Source: JBEKZQ01 sp049509675 (GTDB lineage: Bacteria > Planctomycetota > Planctomycetia > Pirellulales > Thermoguttaceae). From it: DNA of 8,581 bases. The stretch lies in contig JBEKZQ010000328.1 in the NCBI GenBank assembly GCA_049509675.1, positions 1 to 8,581 of the forward strand. The letters are read 5' to 3'. The notes below the pieces were generated by a model. The model saw only the letters and a program-made list of their open reading frames with translations, had not been told where the DNA came from and made no database searches. This document shows positions 6,284 to 8,581 of this stretch, piece by piece (position 1 is the stretch's first letter; every line of letters begins with the position of its first letter). Both the position numbers and the translations under genes were made by a program.

Positions 6284-8128
6284 TTACGCCTGCCGCGCAC
6301 CCTCGGCAATGACCGCCCAGGCAGTCTCGATCTTCCCCAGCGGCGCGCTGACCTGGATGCCGGCCACGCGCCCACGCACGCCGTCCACCGACTCCCGCGC
6401 GATCTGGATCCCCATGGCAAGTTGATCCTCGCGACTTTCAACCGAGGCCATCCGCTCCATGACGGCGTCGGGCACCACCACGCCCGGCACCTCGTTCCGC
6501 ATGAACGACGCGTTGCGCAAGCTCACCAGCGGCCAGATGCCGGCGATGATGGGCACTCCATAGCGCTCGACGTCGTCCAGCATCCGCAACAGCGCGTCGG
6601 TGTCGAACACCGGTTGCGTGATGGCGAACTCGGCCCCCGCCTCGACCTTCCGGCGGAAGCGGTCCAACTCGCGGCGACGATCCAAGGCGGTGGGGTCCAG
6701 GCCCACGCCAATCACTGCGAACGTGGGCGGATCGATCGATTGACCACCCAGGTCAATGCCGCTGTTGAGCCGCCGCTGCACGGCGGTCATGCCGATCGAG
6801 TCGGTGTCGAAAACACCGGTCGCGTGCGGATAATCGCCCAGCTTGGGCGGATCGCCGGTCACGAACAGGATATTGTGGACCTCGCACGAGGCGCAGGCCA
6901 GCAGGTCGGCCTGCATGCCGATCAGGTTGCGGTCGCGGCAGCAGAAGTGCAAAATCACCTCGATCTCGGCCTCCTGCTGGATCCGATAGGCCGTAACCAG
7001 CGGAGAGAGCCGGGAACTGGCCCGCGGCCCGTCCGGGATATTGATGGCGCTGACACCCCGCTGGCGCAGGACCTTGCTCTTGGCGATGGTCGAGGACAGG
7101 TCGTATCCACGCGGCGGCAGCAGTTCGACGGTGGTCACCCACTGCCGGGCGGCCAGGCGGGCGGCAAGCTGCGATCGCTGGGCGAAGGGGGCCGGCTCTT
7201 TTGGCACTGCAGTCTCGGCCGCCTTCACCAGCACTTGCCGGTGCGCGGCCCGGGCCAACGGCTTGATGCTTTGGGCCACCGCGCGGATATGATCGGGCGT
7301 GGTGCCGCAACAGCCGCCCACCGCCGCCACGCCCAGTGCCACGTAACGCTTGGCATATTCGGTCAAGTACTCCGGCGAGCAGAAGTAGATGCGACGGTTC
7401 TCGACCTCCCTGGGCATGCCCGCATTCGGCTGCACGATCAGCGGCAGGTCGATCAGCCGCACGGCCCGTTCCACGGCGCTGAGGAGCCCATCCGGGCCGG
7501 TGCCGCAATTCATGCCCCAGGCGATCGGCTGTGGCCCGTCTTCCGGCACTGCGGCCAGCAGCCGCTCCAGCGATTCGCCCGAGGCCGATTCGCATTGCGT
7601 CACCGCGAATGACAGCAGGAAGGGGATATTGGGCAGACGGCGCATGGCCCGGGCACATCGCTCCAACGCCGCCCGGGAGGGCTGCGTTTCAAAGAGGATG
7701 AAATCGGCGCCCCCCTCCATCAGGCTCGTGACCTGCTGGGCCACCATCTCCTCCAGCAGCGGCTCGAACTGTGGTTGTTGCGGCAACGGCCCGACCGAGC
7801 CGGCCACGAAGATGGGCCGATCGGCGGCGGCGGCGATGCTGCGGGCGAGCCGGGCCCCGGTGCGATTGATCTGGATAACTTTGTCCGCCAGGCCGTAGGT
7901 GGCCAGCGCCACCCGGTTGGCGCCGAACGTGTTGGTCGTGAGCACGTCGGCCCCCGCGTCACGGTAACTGGCGTGGATCTGCTCGATCAACTTCGCATCG
8001 GAGAGGCACAACTCGTCGAAGGAGCGATTGGTAAAGACATGGTGGCGATAGATCTCGGTTCCCATCGCCCCATCGAACACCAAGACGCCCTGGCTGAGGG
8101 CCTCTGCAAAACTCGGAGTGGCAGGCAT
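6284..8128 (-). CDS. Bifunctional homocysteine S-methyltransferase / 5,10-methylenetetrahydrofolate reductase
   Basis: 614 residues, similar in layout to Bacillus YitJ. Residues 14-290 are a zinc-dependent homocysteine methyltransferase barrel: LVFDGAMGTE, TNTFGANR, GMNCGTGPDG with Cys208, and GGCCGTTPDHI with Cys273 and Cys274. These three Cys are the expected zinc ligands. Residues about 325-614 are a FAD-dependent MTHFR barrel: TTVELLPPRGYD with Glu335, HFCCRDRN, FVTGDPPK, and GAEFAITQPVFDTDAL. It would reduce methylene-THF to methyl-THF and methylate homocysteine to methionine; the exact methyl donor of the first domain is not decided by sequence. No cobalamin-binding domain is present. 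I prefer the ATG at 8128 (MPATPSFAEAL). An in-frame ATG at 8182 would add 18 residues encoded by a dispersed hairpin, which is not protein-like. No Shine-Dalgarno precedes 8128. Confidence 0.93.
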   Translation of the reverse strand: MPATPSFAEALSQGVLVFDGAMGTEIYRHHVFTNRSFDELCLSDAKLIEQIHASYRDAGADVLTTNTFGANRVALATYGLADKVIQINRTGARLARSIAAAADRPIFVAGSVGPLPQQPQFEPLLEEMVAQQVTSLMEGGADFILFETQPSRAALERCARAMRRLPNIPFLLSFAVTQCESASGESLERLLAAVPEDGPQPIAWGMNCGTGPDGLLSAVERAVRLIDLPLIVQPNAGMPREVENRRIYFCSPEYLTEYAKRYVALGVAAVGGCCGTTPDHIRAVAQSIKPLARAAHRQVLVKAAETAVPKEPAPFAQRSQLAARLAARQWVTTVELLPPRGYDLSSTIAKSKVLRQRGVSAINIPDGPRASSRLSPLVTAYRIQQEAEIEVILHFCCRDRNLIGMQADLLACASCEVHNILFVTGDPPKLGDYPHATGVFDTDSIGMTAVQRRLNSGIDLGGQSIDPPTFAVIGVGLDPTALDRRRELDRFRRKVEAGAEFAITQPVFDTDALLRMLDDVERYGVPIIAGIWPLVSLRNASFMRNEVPGVVVPDAVMERMASVESREDQLAMGIQIARESVDGVRGRVAGIQVSAPLGKIETAWAVIAEGARQA

Positions 8129-8175
8129 GGAGGATAATTTGGCGTTGGCAGGGAAAAGTAGCGTGGATATAACAG

Positions 8176-8203
8176 CCCCCATCTCCCGGAGGGAGAGGGG
8201 GAC
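8176..8203. repeat. G/C-rich hairpin, dispersed repeat copy 2, in the leader of the methyltransferase/reductase gene
   Basis: CCCCCATCTCCC (8176-8187) pairs with GGGAGAGGGGG (8191-8201) with one bulged A. The 22 nt at 8182-8203 match the reverse complement of the hairpin at 1347-1377 with one difference. The structure would form in the leader RNA about 50 nt before the preferred start codon. It shows no riboswitch-like conserved core. Confidence 0.55.
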
Positions 8204-8221
8204 TTTCCGCGACAGAGGCGA

Positions 8222-8251
8222 ATTATACTCGATAGTGGCGTCATCTTGGAA
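8222..8251 (-). promoter_or_regulatory. Candidate promoter of the methyltransferase/reductase gene
   Basis: On the minus strand a perfect TATAAT lies at 8227-8222. A weak -35 box, TTCCAA (8251-8246), stands 18 nt upstream. It falls between the stop of the upstream gene at 8258 and the hairpin leader, and would give a leader of roughly 85 nt. The -35 box matches the consensus at only three positions. Confidence 0.4.
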
Positions 8252-8257
8252 CCCGGC

Positions 8258-8581
8258 TCAGGGCCGCTGGTCCTCGTTCGGCGTCAACAGCAGCCGATCG
8301 ATCGCCACGCCGGGGGCGGAAGGACTCAGTTGCAGGCGGCACGGTCCAGCGGGCAGGTCGATCGTTAGCGGCTGCCACTTCCAGTGCGTGTCGGCGGCAA
8401 GGCGCCAAGCCGGCTGCGACGGCAGAGGACCACGTTGGTCGATCGCGCCCAACGACAGTGCGTTGGATCGCGTGCGAGCGGACCGGACACGCGCCCAAAG
8501 CCAATAGCGGCCTGCTCTGGGCACTTCGACGCCCCATGACACGGAGCCGGTGGGGCGGCCGATCGGTTCGCCGGGCTGAAC
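8258..8581 (-). CDS. C-terminal beta-sandwich (carbohydrate-binding-like) domain of a protein cut by the right edge
   Basis: The minus strand is open from the window edge to the TGA at 8258-8260, giving 107 residues. WGVEVPRAGRYWLWARVRSA, WKWQPLTIDLPAG and the closing VAIDRLLLTPNEDQRP follow the pattern of CBM35/CBM6-like jelly-roll domains, in which a sugar-binding sandwich ends with a conserved D-R-hhh-T segment. The start and main domain lie outside the window, so the overall function is unknown. A likely guess is a secreted or surface enzyme of polysaccharide use, by analogy with planctomycete proteins bearing such tails. The first residues seen (VQPGEPIGRPTGS) suggest a link into the domain. 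Confidence 0.65.
   Translation of the reverse strand, partial: VQPGEPIGRPTGSVSWGVEVPRAGRYWLWARVRSARTRSNALSLGAIDQRGPLPSQPAWRLAADTHWKWQPLTIDLPAGPCRLQLSPSAPGVAIDRLLLTPNEDQRP

Noticed and set aside
6278..7612. Plus-strand open frame of 444 codons
   Set aside because: It is antisense to the methyltransferase/reductase gene. It is His/Arg/Gly-rich and motif-free.
8129..8257. Possible SAM or cobalamin riboswitch before the methionine gene
   Set aside because: The leader is only about 90-130 nt and shows just the dispersed hairpin. I saw no conserved core of either riboswitch class.

Overview
The window is about 8.6 kb of GC-rich bacterial DNA. It most resembles a planctomycete, probably of the Pirellulales type. 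This is inferred from gene content: a signal peptidase I with a Cys-rich insert and a large beta-rich insert, secreted carbohydrate-active-type proteins with long beta-sandwich tails, and dispersed G-rich hairpins and palindromes between genes. No RNA gene, CRISPR array or full insertion sequence was seen, and no gene-free stretch exceeds about 250 nt.

Layout, left to right. (1) 1-1162, minus: a signal peptidase I whose C-terminus lies beyond the left edge. (2) 1163-1403: a divergent intergenic region with two dispersed-repeat fragments. (3) 1404-3903, plus: a secreted TIM-barrel/beta-sandwich protein whose signal peptide and first domain are in one frame and whose remainder is in another. 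It appears to carry an out-of-frame deletion near 1632-1641. (4) 3896-4085: a 190-bp MITE-like, nearly fully palindromic element with perfect 21-bp ends; the stop codon of gene 3 lies inside its left end. (5) 4302-6134, plus: a two-gene module of an HTH-ImmA/IrrE metallopeptidase followed 15 nt later by a PIN-domain protein. It has its own promoter and a candidate operator, and looks like a toxin-antitoxin or stress module. (6) 6172-6276: a 30-nt direct repeat enclosing a broken copy of one end of the element in (4). (7) 6284-8128, minus: a homocysteine S-methyltransferase fused to methylenetetrahydrofolate reductase. (8) 8258-8581, minus: the C-terminus of another beta-sandwich (carbohydrate-binding-like) protein.

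How it fits together. The flanking genes are resident cell-envelope, secretion and one-carbon/methionine genes. The HTH-ImmA/PIN pair is the accessory part. It is bracketed by two copies of the same TTAA-bounded repeat end pointing in opposite directions, and an AT-richer promoter precedes it. This fits acquisition between resident genes, although mobility is inferred only. The best candidates for something new are this repeat-bracketed module and the stop-codon-supplying palindromic element.
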